Shown here: in pieces, positions 12,429 through 19,903 of the stretch
Layout: each line of letters begins with the position of its first letter
Position numbering within the stretch: the first letter of the stretch is position 1
IMG/VR virus record: IMGVR_UViG_3300020125_000357
Location: 1-57,778 of that record
Source: a virus
Length of the DNA stretch: 57,778 nucleotides
Strand: one strand, 5' to 3'
Notes under the pieces: model-generated
What the model was told of the DNA's origin: nothing
Seen by the model: the letters and a program-made list of their open reading frames with translations, nothing else
Database searches by the model: none
Program-made: the position numbers and the translations under genes

Positions 12429-12509
12429 GTCAATGTAGTTTAAGTGGTAAAACCTAAGGGAGTATAAAAGCTCTCTTCGTGATGTAAGGTTCGAGACCTA
12501 CCATTGCCA
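12429..12509 (+). ncRNA. tRNA-like element with aberrant anticodon arm
   Basis: The body resembles tRNA-Gly: GTCAATG (12429-12435) pairs with CATTGCC (12502-12508) with one mismatch, and the D-arm GTTT...AAAC is normal. The T-loop TTCGAGA is flanked by a stem with one bulged A. In place of a 5-bp anticodon stem and 7-nt loop there is a 7-bp stem AAGGGAG/CTCTCTT with loop TATAAAAG. No usable anticodon can be assigned. Confidence 0.5.
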
Positions 12510-12530
12510 ATCTCTTAATCTCCTCCAATA

Positions 12531-12561
12531 GTGTGCTATATAGTTCTGTTGTATAGCACAC
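12531..12561 (+). other. Strong hairpin after the tRNA-like element
   Basis: GTGTGCTATA (12531-12540) pairs perfectly with TATAGCACAC (12552-12561) around an 11-nt loop. There is no T-run, so it is more likely an RNA processing or stability element than a terminator. Confidence 0.5.
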
Positions 12562-12573
12562 ATAGGTATCAAT

Positions 12574-12660
12574 ATGTTAACTAATGATTTTCAATATTTA
12601 ATCCTATATCTTCAAATAGATAATTGTCTTAGAAATAATAAGGTTATTATTATATGCTGA
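12574..12660 (+). CDS. Possible short upstream reading frame, 28 aa
   Basis: The frame ATG to TGA overlaps the start of the next gene (ATGCTGA). This arrangement suggests translational coupling. It has no clear ribosome site and no recognisable feature. Confidence 0.25.
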   Translation: MLTNDFQYLILYLQIDNCLRNNKVIIIC

Positions 12661-12971
12661 ATAATAAACAGATTAAGAATAAACAACTTCCTTTGGTTGT
12701 TAAGTCTATAGCATTACGTAATATTAAAAATATGTACAATATAACAGATCAGTCATTAATAGATCAGATTGTTATTAAACGCAATAAAAAGAAACATAAA
12801 CAACTTGATATGTTTATACCATATGACTTAATTCAACAACCAATCATGCCCTCTATATCACTAAGTGCATTACCAGTTTCAAGATATCCAACCACACCAG
12901 AAATGCTGGAAGATCTAGAACAATTTGGAAAACAACTAGAAGCTAATGGATGGAATAGATTACAATCATGA
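12654..12971 (+). CDS. Basic hypothetical protein, 105 aa
   Basis: The N-terminal two thirds is strongly basic (many Lys/Asn) and contains I-T-D-Q-S-L-I-D-Q-I-V-I-K-R-N-K-K-K, which could bind nucleic acid. The C-terminus is acidic. AAGG lies upstream. No family was recognised. Confidence 0.5.
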   Translation: MLNNKQIKNKQLPLVVKSIALRNIKNMYNITDQSLIDQIVIKRNKKKHKQLDMFIPYDLIQQPIMPSISLSALPVSRYPTTPEMLEDLEQFGKQLEANGWNRLQS

Positions 12972-13162
12972 AATTAACTTGTAAATTAAAGAATAAGTTT
13001 AAACACAGATTTAAACCAATTGCATTTAAAAATCCAGTACTGTATTTTCTTGCCAAACAGGCACAACAAGCACTTATATATAGCATACGCAGACAGAAAC
13101 GCATTCAGCATGATGTTGATAATGCATTAGGCAGACTATATACAGAAGAATATCAGTTTTAA
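12968..13162 (+). CDS. Basic hypothetical protein, 64 aa
   Basis: ATG overlaps the preceding TGA. The protein is Lys/Arg-rich with a hydrophobic patch around F-L-A-K-Q-A-Q-Q-A-L. No family was recognised. Confidence 0.5.
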   Translation: MKLTCKLKNKFKHRFKPIAFKNPVLYFLAKQAQQALIYSIRRQKRIQHDVDNALGRLYTEEYQF

Positions 13163-13173
13163 GGACCATATAA

Positions 13174-13257
13174 ATGGATTTACTTACTATCATTGGTATT
13201 GTTGGCATCTTTGGTGGAATACTTGGTATCATAGCTTTTATTGCATCACTTATGTAA
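13174..13257 (+). CDS. Membrane peptide, 27 aa
   Basis: AAGGA precedes the ATG. The whole peptide is one Ile/Gly-rich hydrophobic helix. Such peptides can act as small membrane regulators or toxins; nothing here distinguishes these. It is the last gene before a 740-bp gap. Confidence 0.45.
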   Translation: MDLLTIIGIVGIFGGILGIIAFIASLM

Positions 13258-13550
13258 GTTATGGTTATGTTTTCATGTATCCTACATGCAATATAGATTA
13301 AACATATTTCTATATTGCATATCTATATTGCATATCTCATCTAATCTATTTGTCACACATTATCTTATTGTAACACATTAGTATATATACATATGTACAT
13401 ATAATGATATGAACATTTGTTTATATATTGTATAACTCATTGATATACTTATTTATTTTATGTGTTCATGTATACTGGAAATTGATACTGTGGATTTTTG
13501 TATTATAATATAGTTATTTATGTGTTATGTATTATGGTATGTGATATTGT
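13258..13550. repeat. AT-rich non-coding region with iteron-like repeats
   Basis: TCTATATTGCA occurs directly at 13309-13319 and 13322-13332 and inverted at 13287-13297. ACACATTA occurs at 13355-13362 and 13373-13380. The rest is very AT-rich with TACATATGTA-type palindromes. No gene was seen. Iterons beside an AT-rich stretch are what a replication origin looks like, but this is inference. Confidence 0.4.
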
Positions 13551-13553
13551 GTT

Positions 13554-13706
13554 CTGAGACAAGGATTTAGTGCTAGTTACTAAACCACTCAATACTTTCT
13601 ATACCAGTAAAGGGAAAGTGCGTTCTCGCACAAACACTTTCCCTATTACTATTCTAATAGTGAACTCGACCTATTTCTAAAAACCTTTGGGGCGCTTGGT
13701 TCTCAG
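13554..13706 (+). ncRNA. Predicted multibranched structured RNA
   Basis: A closing stem joins CTGAGACAAG (13554-13563) with CTTG and TCTCAG (13695-13698, 13701-13706) across a two-base bulge. Inside are hairpins TTTAGT/ACTAAA (13566-13571, 13579-13584), a 10-bp stem AGGGAAAGTG/CACTTTCCCT (13611-13620, 13635-13644), and ACTATT/AATAGT shortly after. No reading frame was found. The strand is assigned by neighbouring genes and not proven. Confidence 0.5.
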
Positions 13707-13738
13707 TCCTCTCCCAATAATATCCCAATTTTCCAGCA

Positions 13739-13811
13739 TATGTACTACTTACGGTACATATATAAAAACAACAATCAAGTGTGAGAATGCTTGACACAAG
13801 TTCTTATTCTC
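13739..13811 (+). other. Two hairpins upstream of the late-early promoter
   Basis: TATGTAC (13739-13745) pairs with GTACATA (13754-13760). GAGAAT/ATTCTC (13783-13788, 13806-13811) encloses CTTG/CAAG (13790-13793, 13797-13800). They follow the multibranched RNA and may belong to the same transcript. Confidence 0.4.
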
Positions 13812-13881
13812 CTTGCAGTACATATTATGATATATAAGTATAGGGGTGCTAAAAATAATGCTTTTATTTCTATACTATCTA

Positions 13882-13890
13882 TGGTATAAT
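13882..13890 (+). promoter_or_regulatory. Extended -10 promoter
   Basis: TGGTATAAT (13882-13890) is a perfect extended -10 (TGnTATAAT) without a good -35. It lies about 100 bases before the first gene of the long rightward operon. The intervening 13891-13994 holds no gene. Confidence 0.5.
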
Positions 13891-13994
13891 CCCTTACTTG
13901 AATTAATGGGAAATTAATTATTTATAACAAGAATAAGCGGGTTAAAGAAGTTTGCGGCATAGTATTAATATATATTGCTAATCGTGAAGGTACG

Positions 13995-14252
13995 ATGACT
14001 ACTATAGAACAGGTTAAGATGTTAATTAGAAATTCATATGCTAATATTGCTGATGTAATGAATTTACTTATAGAGAAAGATGGGATTGGTTTTTGGGATA
14101 ATGGTGGTAAAGTAGTTTCTATGGATGAAGGTAAGTATATATTTTTAAAGGCTGATATAGATCATAGAAATACTTTAATAAGGAGGAAAAGATGGCTTGA
14201 ATCATTCAATTTAGATATTGATATTAAACAAGTTGATATTTTATATAATTAA
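13995..14252 (+). CDS. Hypothetical protein, 85 aa
   Basis: GAAGG lies upstream of the ATG. The protein has an N-terminal helix, an F-W-D-N-G-G-K segment and a basic middle. It is the first gene of the rightward middle operon. No family was recognised. Confidence 0.55.
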   Translation: MTTIEQVKMLIRNSYANIADVMNLLIEKDGIGFWDNGGKVVSMDEGKYIFLKADIDHRNTLIRRKRWLESFNLDIDIKQVDILYN

Positions 14253-14275
14253 TTTATTGAAGGAGAAATTAAATA

Positions 14276-14620
14276 ATGAATCTGATATTAAAAGGTAAAG
14301 ATGTAGAGTTGTTATCTCGTAATTGTGAGATTAAGACTAAAGATATGTATATTGATCCTGAGTTATTATATGTAGATGCAAGGTTTATGTTGCTTCCTGA
14401 TATAAATTATAATTATGATGTAGATAATCAGATACAGCATTTAAAAGATAAATTAGATAAGGTTACTGAGATAGGCTTTGATTCAGGTTTTCAGGGTAGT
14501 TACGTTTGTTATAAAGATAATCTAGCTCTTGATTGTATTACCGATGAAACTATCCTTATTCTGGATGGTGTGCCTTATTTATGTATGGATATTGTGTTTG
14601 CTAGAAAGGATCAACAATGA
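14276..14620 (+). CDS. Hypothetical protein, 114 aa
   Basis: GAAGGAG precedes the ATG. It shares an F-x-D/S-G...G-S-Y/T pattern (I-G-F-D-S-G-F-Q-G-S-Y) with the product of 18696-19040 (I-G-F-S-D-G-T-T-E-G-Y), so the two are probable paralogues. It is acidic and beta-rich. Function unknown. Confidence 0.55.
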   Translation: MNLILKGKDVELLSRNCEIKTKDMYIDPELLYVDARFMLLPDINYNYDVDNQIQHLKDKLDKVTEIGFDSGFQGSYVCYKDNLALDCITDETILILDGVPYLCMDIVFARKDQQ

Positions 14621-14904
14621 CAGTTAAGGGTTATATTGATGGGAGTACGCTCAAGCTCCCGACTAACGATGAATTTATTATAAGAATAGCTAATGAGATA
14701 ATGGTTAGGCTTGGTAAGCGTGAGGAATTGCATTTAAACACTACTTTAGAACAAATGAATGAAGAGATTGAATCTCAAATTGAACGTTTAGTTCCAGAGT
14801 CTATGATTGAGTTAGGTGAAGGACCTGTGATAGAAGAAGTATTAGATTATCTTATTGATAAGGGTATTGAAGTTGTTGAATATGTTAGATCAAGGAGAAT
14901 GTGA
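14617..14904 (+). CDS. Acidic helical protein, 95 aa
   Basis: The start overlaps the previous stop. The protein is rich in Glu with long helices. Its end provides AAGGAG for the next gene. No family was recognised. Confidence 0.55.
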   Translation: MTVKGYIDGSTLKLPTNDEFIIRIANEIMVRLGKREELHLNTTLEQMNEEIESQIERLVPESMIELGEGPVIEEVLDYLIDKGIEVVEYVRSRRM

Positions 14905-14906
14905 TT

Positions 14907-15197
14907 ATGGAAAATCCTCTGGGTAAAGGTTTTGAAATAGTTGTCGATGATAATGGAAAAGTTGTTTCATCTTCTGAGGTATCTAAGGATGGTAAGAAGG
15001 TAAAGGATGTAGTTATTGTCGATAGGGCTGAATATGATCAATTAGTTGCTGATAGTAAGAGATTACGTGAATTAGAGATTGCTGGATATAATCCTATGGG
15101 ATTTGATAATATTAAATTATTAAATGAAAATGAACTATGTAAATCTAAAGAAGATATTACGATTAACTTAGGGAATATAGAAAATGACATTAGATGA
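14907..15197 (+). CDS. Hypothetical protein, 96 aa
   Basis: The ATG at 14907 is preferred over GTG at 14901 because AAGGAG is then nine bases away. The N-terminal half is beta-rich and charged; the C-terminal half is helical. No family was recognised. Confidence 0.55.
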   Translation: MENPLGKGFEIVVDDNGKVVSSSEVSKDGKKVKDVVIVDRAEYDQLVADSKRLRELEIAGYNPMGFDNIKLLNENELCKSKEDITINLGNIENDIR

Positions 15198-15450
15198 TAT
15201 TATAGTTAAGTTGGTACAGAATACAGCAAAGAGTTATAGTCATAAGTTTACTAAATACCAGAAGGTTAGAGTAATTCAAGATAATTCTATTGGTGTAGTG
15301 GTTGATATTATTCGTAGTGAATTAAATCTAAATACATTTGATTATTCAAAAGTATATCATGTATTGCATATTGTACCAGACCCTATTTGTCATACTAGTG
15401 AATATGTAGTTAAGGTTTATGCTGAACATATGTTGGAAAAGATAGAATGA
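15184..15450 (+). CDS. SH3-like protein, 88 aa
   Basis: K-Y-Q-K-V-R-V-I...S-I-G-V-V-V-D-I-I and later Y-V-V-K-V-Y-A-E-H-M-L form the strand pattern of one small SH3/KOW-like barrel. It is the first of three consecutive genes with this module. It may be an adaptor; no partner is known. Confidence 0.5.
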   Translation: MTLDDIIVKLVQNTAKSYSHKFTKYQKVRVIQDNSIGVVVDIIRSELNLNTFDYSKVYHVLHIVPDPICHTSEYVVKVYAEHMLEKIE

Positions 15451-15944
15451 CAATTGAGGAAGCTTGGAATTATTATAATGGTGGTAAGATAGAGAAGATT
15501 ATAATGAATCCTAATGATTATGAGCGTTTTAAACGAATAGAGAATGAAATGTATGGTGATAATAGTAAAGGTATGAAAGATATACCAGAGATGTGTTTGG
15601 AACCCACAGAGGTAACAATTACTAAAGTTTATGCTAATGAAGAAGAAATGAAAGATATTTCAGATACTGTATGTGGATTTGGACCTTTAGAGCCTGATAA
15701 AAAAGAGGAGTATAGTAAGATTGAATTTGAAATTGACTATGAAGAAGGCGTTCGTGAAGATTATCAATATAGCTTCTTAGATGCCTTTAGATTCTTAATG
15801 AAAGGTCATACAATTAGGTTTGCTAATGGCGATAGGATGTTTAAAATAATTAATGGTAAGTTTTATGAGTTAATAGAGCACACGGCAGGTTTTAGTTCTA
15901 AATCTATGTTATATGATAAGTTTTATGTGGAGGATAAGGAATGA
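15447..15944 (+). CDS. Acidic hypothetical protein, 165 aa
   Basis: A highly acidic middle (Glu/Asp/Lys) precedes a C-terminal domain with Y-S-F-L-D-A-F-R-F-L-M-K-G-H-T-I-R, which has the layout of short phage proteins where an F-x-x-A-x-x-x-L-x-x-G helix starts a DUF2829-like fold. It overlaps both neighbours. Function unknown. Confidence 0.5.
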   Translation: MTIEEAWNYYNGGKIEKIIMNPNDYERFKRIENEMYGDNSKGMKDIPEMCLEPTEVTITKVYANEEEMKDISDTVCGFGPLEPDKKEEYSKIEFEIDYEEGVREDYQYSFLDAFRFLMKGHTIRFANGDRMFKIINGKFYELIEHTAGFSSKSMLYDKFYVEDKE

Positions 15945-16423
15945 TAAAGAATGATGTTTTAGTGCAATTGCCAGATTGTACATTCTGGTTTAGTGAGTTC
16001 AAATGGTTATTACTTCAAGAAGAAACCATTAAAATAATGTTAATTGATAATTCTTGGTTTGAATTAGATGCTAATAATAAATCATTAATTGAAGCCTGTA
16101 CAGAGTATCAACAAATTATTCACGATGCCTGGATTGAATATGAGAAGCGTAATAGAGAATATGTCATTGCTATGAATAATGATGGTGTTTTGCCAGCTAC
16201 TAAACCAATAAGCGCTATATTGGGTAAAACGGTTTATTATCAAGATGGCACTTGTCGAGATCAGTTTAAATTTGAAGATAAAGTAATTGTGATAGATCCA
16301 GAAGATGCTAAATATGAAAAAGAAGGAACCGTTCTTATAATTGAACCAGGAGATGCATATATTGTAAAATTCCCAGATGGAGAAGCACGTAAATACGCAG
16401 GAACTGAATTAAAATTAAAATAG
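15941..16423 (+). CDS. Protein with C-terminal SH3-like domain, 160 aa
   Basis: Residues 1-80 are a mixed domain with several Trp. Residues 105-160 (F-E-D-K-V-I-V-I...E-G-T-V-L-I-I-E-P-G-D-A-Y-I-V-K-F) form a KOW/SH3-like barrel. It lies directly before the multi-barrel protein, suggesting domain duplication in this locus. Function unknown. Confidence 0.5.
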   Translation: MIKNDVLVQLPDCTFWFSEFKWLLLQEETIKIMLIDNSWFELDANNKSLIEACTEYQQIIHDAWIEYEKRNREYVIAMNNDGVLPATKPISAILGKTVYYQDGTCRDQFKFEDKVIVIDPEDAKYEKEGTVLIIEPGDAYIVKFPDGEARKYAGTELKLK

Positions 16424-16433
16424 GAGAATTATA

Positions 16434-17852
16434 ATGGAATTTAGAATAGGTGATAAGGTTAAAGTTAAAGAAACTGGTTATCTTGGTATTATTACTAGTT
16501 TTGTTAATCCTGGACCTCATGCATATATACTTGATAATAGTGATACTAAAAAAATATATGCTGCATGTACATTTGATCAACTTGAATTAGTTTCTGAACC
16601 TAAATTCAAGATTGGTGATAAAGTTAGATGCATTGATAAAGATAGTTTTGCATTTAAAGGAGAATATATAATTAAAAGTTTTATTTTTTGTGATATGAGA
16701 AAAGCTTATTTTTATGAAAGTACTGGTGCAGTGGGAAATATGAAAGAAGAATATTTAGAATTGGTTCTTCCACCAAAAATAGAAGCAGTAGCTAAATGTA
16801 TTAAAGATAGTTATCCCTTGCGTTTATATACCGTAAATAAATTTTATCCTATTCTTAAAGAAATAGATAAAGGTTTTGTGATAGAAGATGACGATGGAGA
16901 TAAAGTAGAGGTATCTAATACAAATAGATTCAAAATCTTCAAAGTTGGTGATAGATTTAAATATGAACGATGTGGATTTTTTAGTAAACCACTACAGGCT
17001 AAAATAATTGGATTATATCCCGGCACAAAAAATATATATGTAGAATACCAATATGATGATAATAGCACAGGATATAATTATATGGAATTCTTTGATAAAC
17101 ATTTTACCAAAATAGAAGATGAACCAGAAAAGAAAGAACCTGAATTACAAGTTGGTGACTATGTTGAAATATTAGAAGAATCCCATTCATCATACGGTAA
17201 GCATGGTTATATTATTGAACTGGTTTCGGAAACACAAGCTCTTGTACATGCATTGGCAGCTATAGGTCAAATATTTTTGGGATGTTTTGAATTTAAATAT
17301 CTCAAAAAAGCAGACAGGCCAAAACTGGAACCTGAATTACTTCCGGTAGGAACTAAGGTTAAGATTATATCTTTACCATGGTATGTATCGGCAAATAAAA
17401 TAAATCAAATTGGTAAAATAGTTAAAATTTGTGAGACAAAATCTCGACAATATTTAGTTGAATTGAGTAATAATGATGTGTATCAGTTTGGTAATGAATG
17501 TCTTGTAAAACTAGAAGATCCTGCTCCACAATGGCAGCCTAAGTTTAAAGTCGGTGATTGGGTTATTTATGAGAGCGGATTTAAAAGTTTATATCATATA
17601 AATTCAATTGATTATCAAAATAAGACGTATGGTGTTAATACTTTTGATGGATTCTTTCCAGCTCTAAAAGTTGAAGAACGAAATGTTAAGTTATGGCAAC
17701 CAATGCAAGACCTTAAATTAACTATTGCTGATCTTGAAGATAAGCTTGCTATGGAAAAGAGTAAAGTTCAAGAATTGAAAGGACAATTAGAGCTTCAATT
17801 AAAGGATGTTGAAAAACTCGTGGAAGCACTTGCTCAATTAAAATCAGGGTGA
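16434..17852 (+). CDS. Multi-barrel protein with about six or seven SH3/KOW-like repeats and coiled-coil tail, 472 aa
   Basis: Units begin with variants of F-K-I-G-D-K-V at about residues 2, 58, 114, 168, 238, 300 and 372. Each has about 50-65 residues and a V-G-D/K-V strand followed by G-x-I-x-x-I. The last 55 residues form a heptad coiled coil. The architecture suggests a scaffold or adaptor that binds proteins or nucleic acid through many weak sites. GGAG precedes the start. No exact family was recognised, and the repeats have diverged beyond simple recent duplication. Confidence 0.6.
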   Translation: MEFRIGDKVKVKETGYLGIITSFVNPGPHAYILDNSDTKKIYAACTFDQLELVSEPKFKIGDKVRCIDKDSFAFKGEYIIKSFIFCDMRKAYFYESTGAVGNMKEEYLELVLPPKIEAVAKCIKDSYPLRLYTVNKFYPILKEIDKGFVIEDDDGDKVEVSNTNRFKIFKVGDRFKYERCGFFSKPLQAKIIGLYPGTKNIYVEYQYDDNSTGYNYMEFFDKHFTKIEDEPEKKEPELQVGDYVEILEESHSSYGKHGYIIELVSETQALVHALAAIGQIFLGCFEFKYLKKADRPKLEPELLPVGTKVKIISLPWYVSANKINQIGKIVKICETKSRQYLVELSNNDVYQFGNECLVKLEDPAPQWQPKFKVGDWVIYESGFKSLYHINSIDYQNKTYGVNTFDGFFPALKVEERNVKLWQPMQDLKLTIADLEDKLAMEKSKVQELKGQLELQLKDVEKLVEALAQLKSG

Positions 17853-17868
17853 TCAATGGTATAAATAA

Positions 17869-17945
17869 GGGAAAGTAGCTCAATAGGTCAGAGCAAAGGA
17901 CTCATAATCCTTGGGTTATAGGTTCAAGTCCTATCTTTCCCACCA
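17869..17945 (+). tRNA. tRNA with CAT anticodon (Met or Ile2)
   Basis: All arms pair: acceptor GGGAAAG/CTTTCCC, anticodon stem AAGGA/TCCTT with loop CTCATAA, T-arm ATAGG-TTCAAGT-CCTAT. CCA is encoded. Loop CTCATAA fits both elongator Met and Ile2, whose C34 is modified to read AUA. Ile2 would help this AUA-rich genome, but identity needs a model search. Confidence 0.9.
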
Positions 17946-17958
17946 TAGGAGAAAATAA

Positions 17959-18147
17959 ATGAAAATTAACAAAAAGAAATTACTTGAATGGCTAAATGAA
18001 AAGAGAGAAGATATTCTTAATGATTTAGCAAGTAACACAACATATACGAATCAGGGTAAGCTTGAAATACTTAATGAAACAATAAAATATATTACCTCTA
18101 TTAATAAAATTAATAAAATATGTGTAGAGTGTAATAATAAATTATAG
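17959..18147 (+). CDS. Hypothetical protein between two tRNAs, 62 aa
   Basis: AGGAG precedes the ATG. It has a basic helical N-terminus and ends with C-V-E-C. No family was recognised. Confidence 0.5.
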   Translation: MKINKKKLLEWLNEKREDILNDLASNTTYTNQGKLEILNETIKYITSINKINKICVECNNKL

Positions 18148-18153
18148 ATTAAT

Positions 18154-18230
18154 TGAGGTGTAGCTCAGTTGGTTAGAGCGACGGACTGTTAATCCGCAGG
18201 TCGCTGGTTCAAATCCAGCCTCCTCAGCCA
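18154..18230 (+). tRNA. tRNA-Asn (GTT)
   Basis: The loop CTGTTAA gives anticodon GTT. The T-arm GCTGG-TTCAAAT-CCAGC is canonical, the discriminator is G and CCA is encoded, as usual for bacterial tRNA-Asn. The acceptor stem has one T-T mismatch at pair 6-67 and the anticodon stem one at its base. Confidence 0.88.
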
Positions 18231-18257
18231 GAAAATAATAATTTTAAAGGAGAAAAA

Positions 18258-18437
18258 ATGAAAACACGAATTGATAAAGTAAAAGATAAATATATTCTTC
18301 AACTTATAATAGATGAGGTTTTTTATCCAGCTTATATTAAAAAAGATAATTTTTATACATTAGGTATATTTAGTACCCAAGAAGAAGCTGAAACTGAAGT
18401 AAAAAGATTTAAGGAATTTAATAATGAAAAAGAATAA
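18258..18437 (+). CDS. Hypothetical protein, 59 aa
   Basis: AAAGGAG precedes the ATG. The strand-rich first half is followed by S-T-Q-E-E-A-E-T-E-V-K-R-F, the S/T-x-E-E-A helix common in small phage proteins. It overlaps the next gene by 14 bases. Function unknown. Confidence 0.55.
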   Translation: MKTRIDKVKDKYILQLIIDEVFYPAYIKKDNFYTLGIFSTQEEAETEVKRFKEFNNEKE

Positions 18438-18699
18438 CGCTATTGCAATAATTGGTTATATTGCCGTCATACTAGCCCCTATAATGGGTCTTACAGGTGT
18501 TATTATGGCAATTGTATTAATATGTAAGGGGTCCCGCTTTAGACAGGCTATAGGAGTCTTAATTACAGGATTAATTTCATGGTTGTTAAGTCTCGCATTT
18601 TATACTCCTGGAGATTTAATATATACCATATTCATGCCAGCATTATTAACTTCTACAGTCAGTGCTATATTTCATGTTCTTACTATGGAGGATAAATGA
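18424..18699 (+). CDS. Three-helix membrane protein, 91 aa
   Basis: Hydrophobic segments lie at about 6-33, 42-60 and 66-86, with a basic C-K-G-S-R-F-R loop. A superinfection or transport role is possible, but no motif supports one. Confidence 0.5.
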   Translation: MKKNNAIAIIGYIAVILAPIMGLTGVIMAIVLICKGSRFRQAIGVLITGLISWLLSLAFYTPGDLIYTIFMPALLTSTVSAIFHVLTMEDK

Positions 18700-19040
18700 A
18701 TAGACCTATAACTAATGTGGTTTTTAAAGGTGCTGATTTTTCTATTCATTTAGATAATTATACAAAAATAATTGAAGAAACCGATTTTATAAAAGTTTAC
18801 ACTGAATGTTTTCTATATATGGGTGGCGTAAATGAAGGTGTAATAGATTATAATAAACAATGTTTTAGAGAGATGCTGAAAGATACTATAGAAATTGGAT
18901 TTTCTGATGGAACTACCGAAGGATATTTCCCATATTTTAAAGATTTAAAACATATTTATACTGATGATTTGGAGATTAATTTAGATAAAGATAAATATTT
19001 GAAATTTAAAGTCATGGCAGTTTTTAGGAATAAAGAATAA
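18696..19040 (+). CDS. Hypothetical protein, 114 aa
   Basis: It overlaps the preceding stop. It resembles 14276-14620 in length and in the G-F-S-D-G-T...G-Y centre and hydrophobic ending, suggesting paralogy. Function unknown. Confidence 0.5.
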   Translation: MNRPITNVVFKGADFSIHLDNYTKIIEETDFIKVYTECFLYMGGVNEGVIDYNKQCFREMLKDTIEIGFSDGTTEGYFPYFKDLKHIYTDDLEINLDKDKYLKFKVMAVFRNKE

Positions 19041-19273
19041 TGGATTTTCCCGAAATTAATGATATTTTATATACACACTGTGAAAAATGTGATATTTCTG
19101 GTACTTTTCGATGTGTAGGATATACGGTAAATCCACTGTATAATAGTCTGCAATATTTAACTAAACCTGAAAAATTTTTAAATAAGGCTGTATATCAATG
19201 TAATAATTGTGCTTTTTTATTAGAAAATCCTATATCTGGATTTGAATTTGCCCAGTTACCTTTTCCAGCTTAA
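19040..19273 (+). CDS. Zinc-ribbon-like protein, 77 aa
   Basis: C-E-K-C (about 14-17) and C-N-N-C (about 53-56) are spaced as in a zinc ribbon. The TAATG junction couples it to the upstream gene. Function unknown. Confidence 0.5.
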   Translation: MDFPEINDILYTHCEKCDISGTFRCVGYTVNPLYNSLQYLTKPEKFLNKAVYQCNNCAFLLENPISGFEFAQLPFPA

Positions 19274-19291
19274 AGCTTTTAAGAATAAAAA

Positions 19292-19513
19292 ATGACTAAT
19301 AAAGAATTACAAGAACGATTAAAAAAATATCCTGATAATATAGAAATTGTATTTTCTCAATGTGGTTATCGATTAGATCAATTTGAACCATTGGAAATTG
19401 AAGATGTGGTAGATGATTTCTTAGATTTAAAATTAGATAATTTACCTAAAAATGTAATTGTTTTAACCCAATATATTTGGGATGATGATTGTAGGAAAGA
19501 GTATGATTTATAA
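19292..19513 (+). CDS. Conserved small phage protein (MTNKELQ type), 73 aa
   Basis: It starts M-T-N-K-E-L-Q-E-R-L-K-K-Y-P-D, matching the paralogue at 2300-2530. The rest is acidic. Function unknown. Confidence 0.6.
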   Translation: MTNKELQERLKKYPDNIEIVFSQCGYRLDQFEPLEIEDVVDDFLDLKLDNLPKNVIVLTQYIWDDDCRKEYDL

Positions 19514-19739
19514 AGTATTTCAAAAACATAAAGATATTTTAGATAAGATGCCATGTGATTTATTTCGCAGAATCTATCTTAGAAATATTTATGAGAAAAA
19601 TGCTAAACACTTTTTAACTGTAATAGATAATAAAGTAGAAAGTTTTCGATTCGAAATGTTGGCATATAAGCTTAATAGGGAAATATGGGCAGGCATTAAT
19701 GGTAATCGTATCCCTTTAGTTATAGAAGTTTATGGATGA
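19503..19739 (+). CDS. Basic hypothetical protein, 78 aa
   Basis: ATG at 19503 has GGAAAG upstream, so it is chosen over the in-frame ATG at 19482. The protein is basic and aromatic. It overlaps its neighbours on both sides. No family was recognised. Confidence 0.5.
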   Translation: MIYKVFQKHKDILDKMPCDLFRRIYLRNIYEKNAKHFLTVIDNKVESFRFEMLAYKLNREIWAGINGNRIPLVIEVYG

Positions 19740-19903
19740 TTAATGAGATAAAAGAATTTATAGAAGAAGAATACCAAAAAGGTACAATTAAGAATTATAA
19801 ATATGATAGAATATCAAATACACTTAGTGTGCAAATGTTTCCAGAGCTAGAAGACTGTGAAATAAATATTAATTTAACTACAAAGGACCTAGAAAATGGC
19901 TAA
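19736..19903 (+). CDS. Acidic hypothetical protein, 55 aa
   Basis: ATG overlaps the previous TGA and the stop overlaps the next gene by eight bases. The product is acidic with no recognised family. Confidence 0.5.
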   Translation: MINEIKEFIEEEYQKGTIKNYKYDRISNTLSVQMFPELEDCEININLTTKDLENG

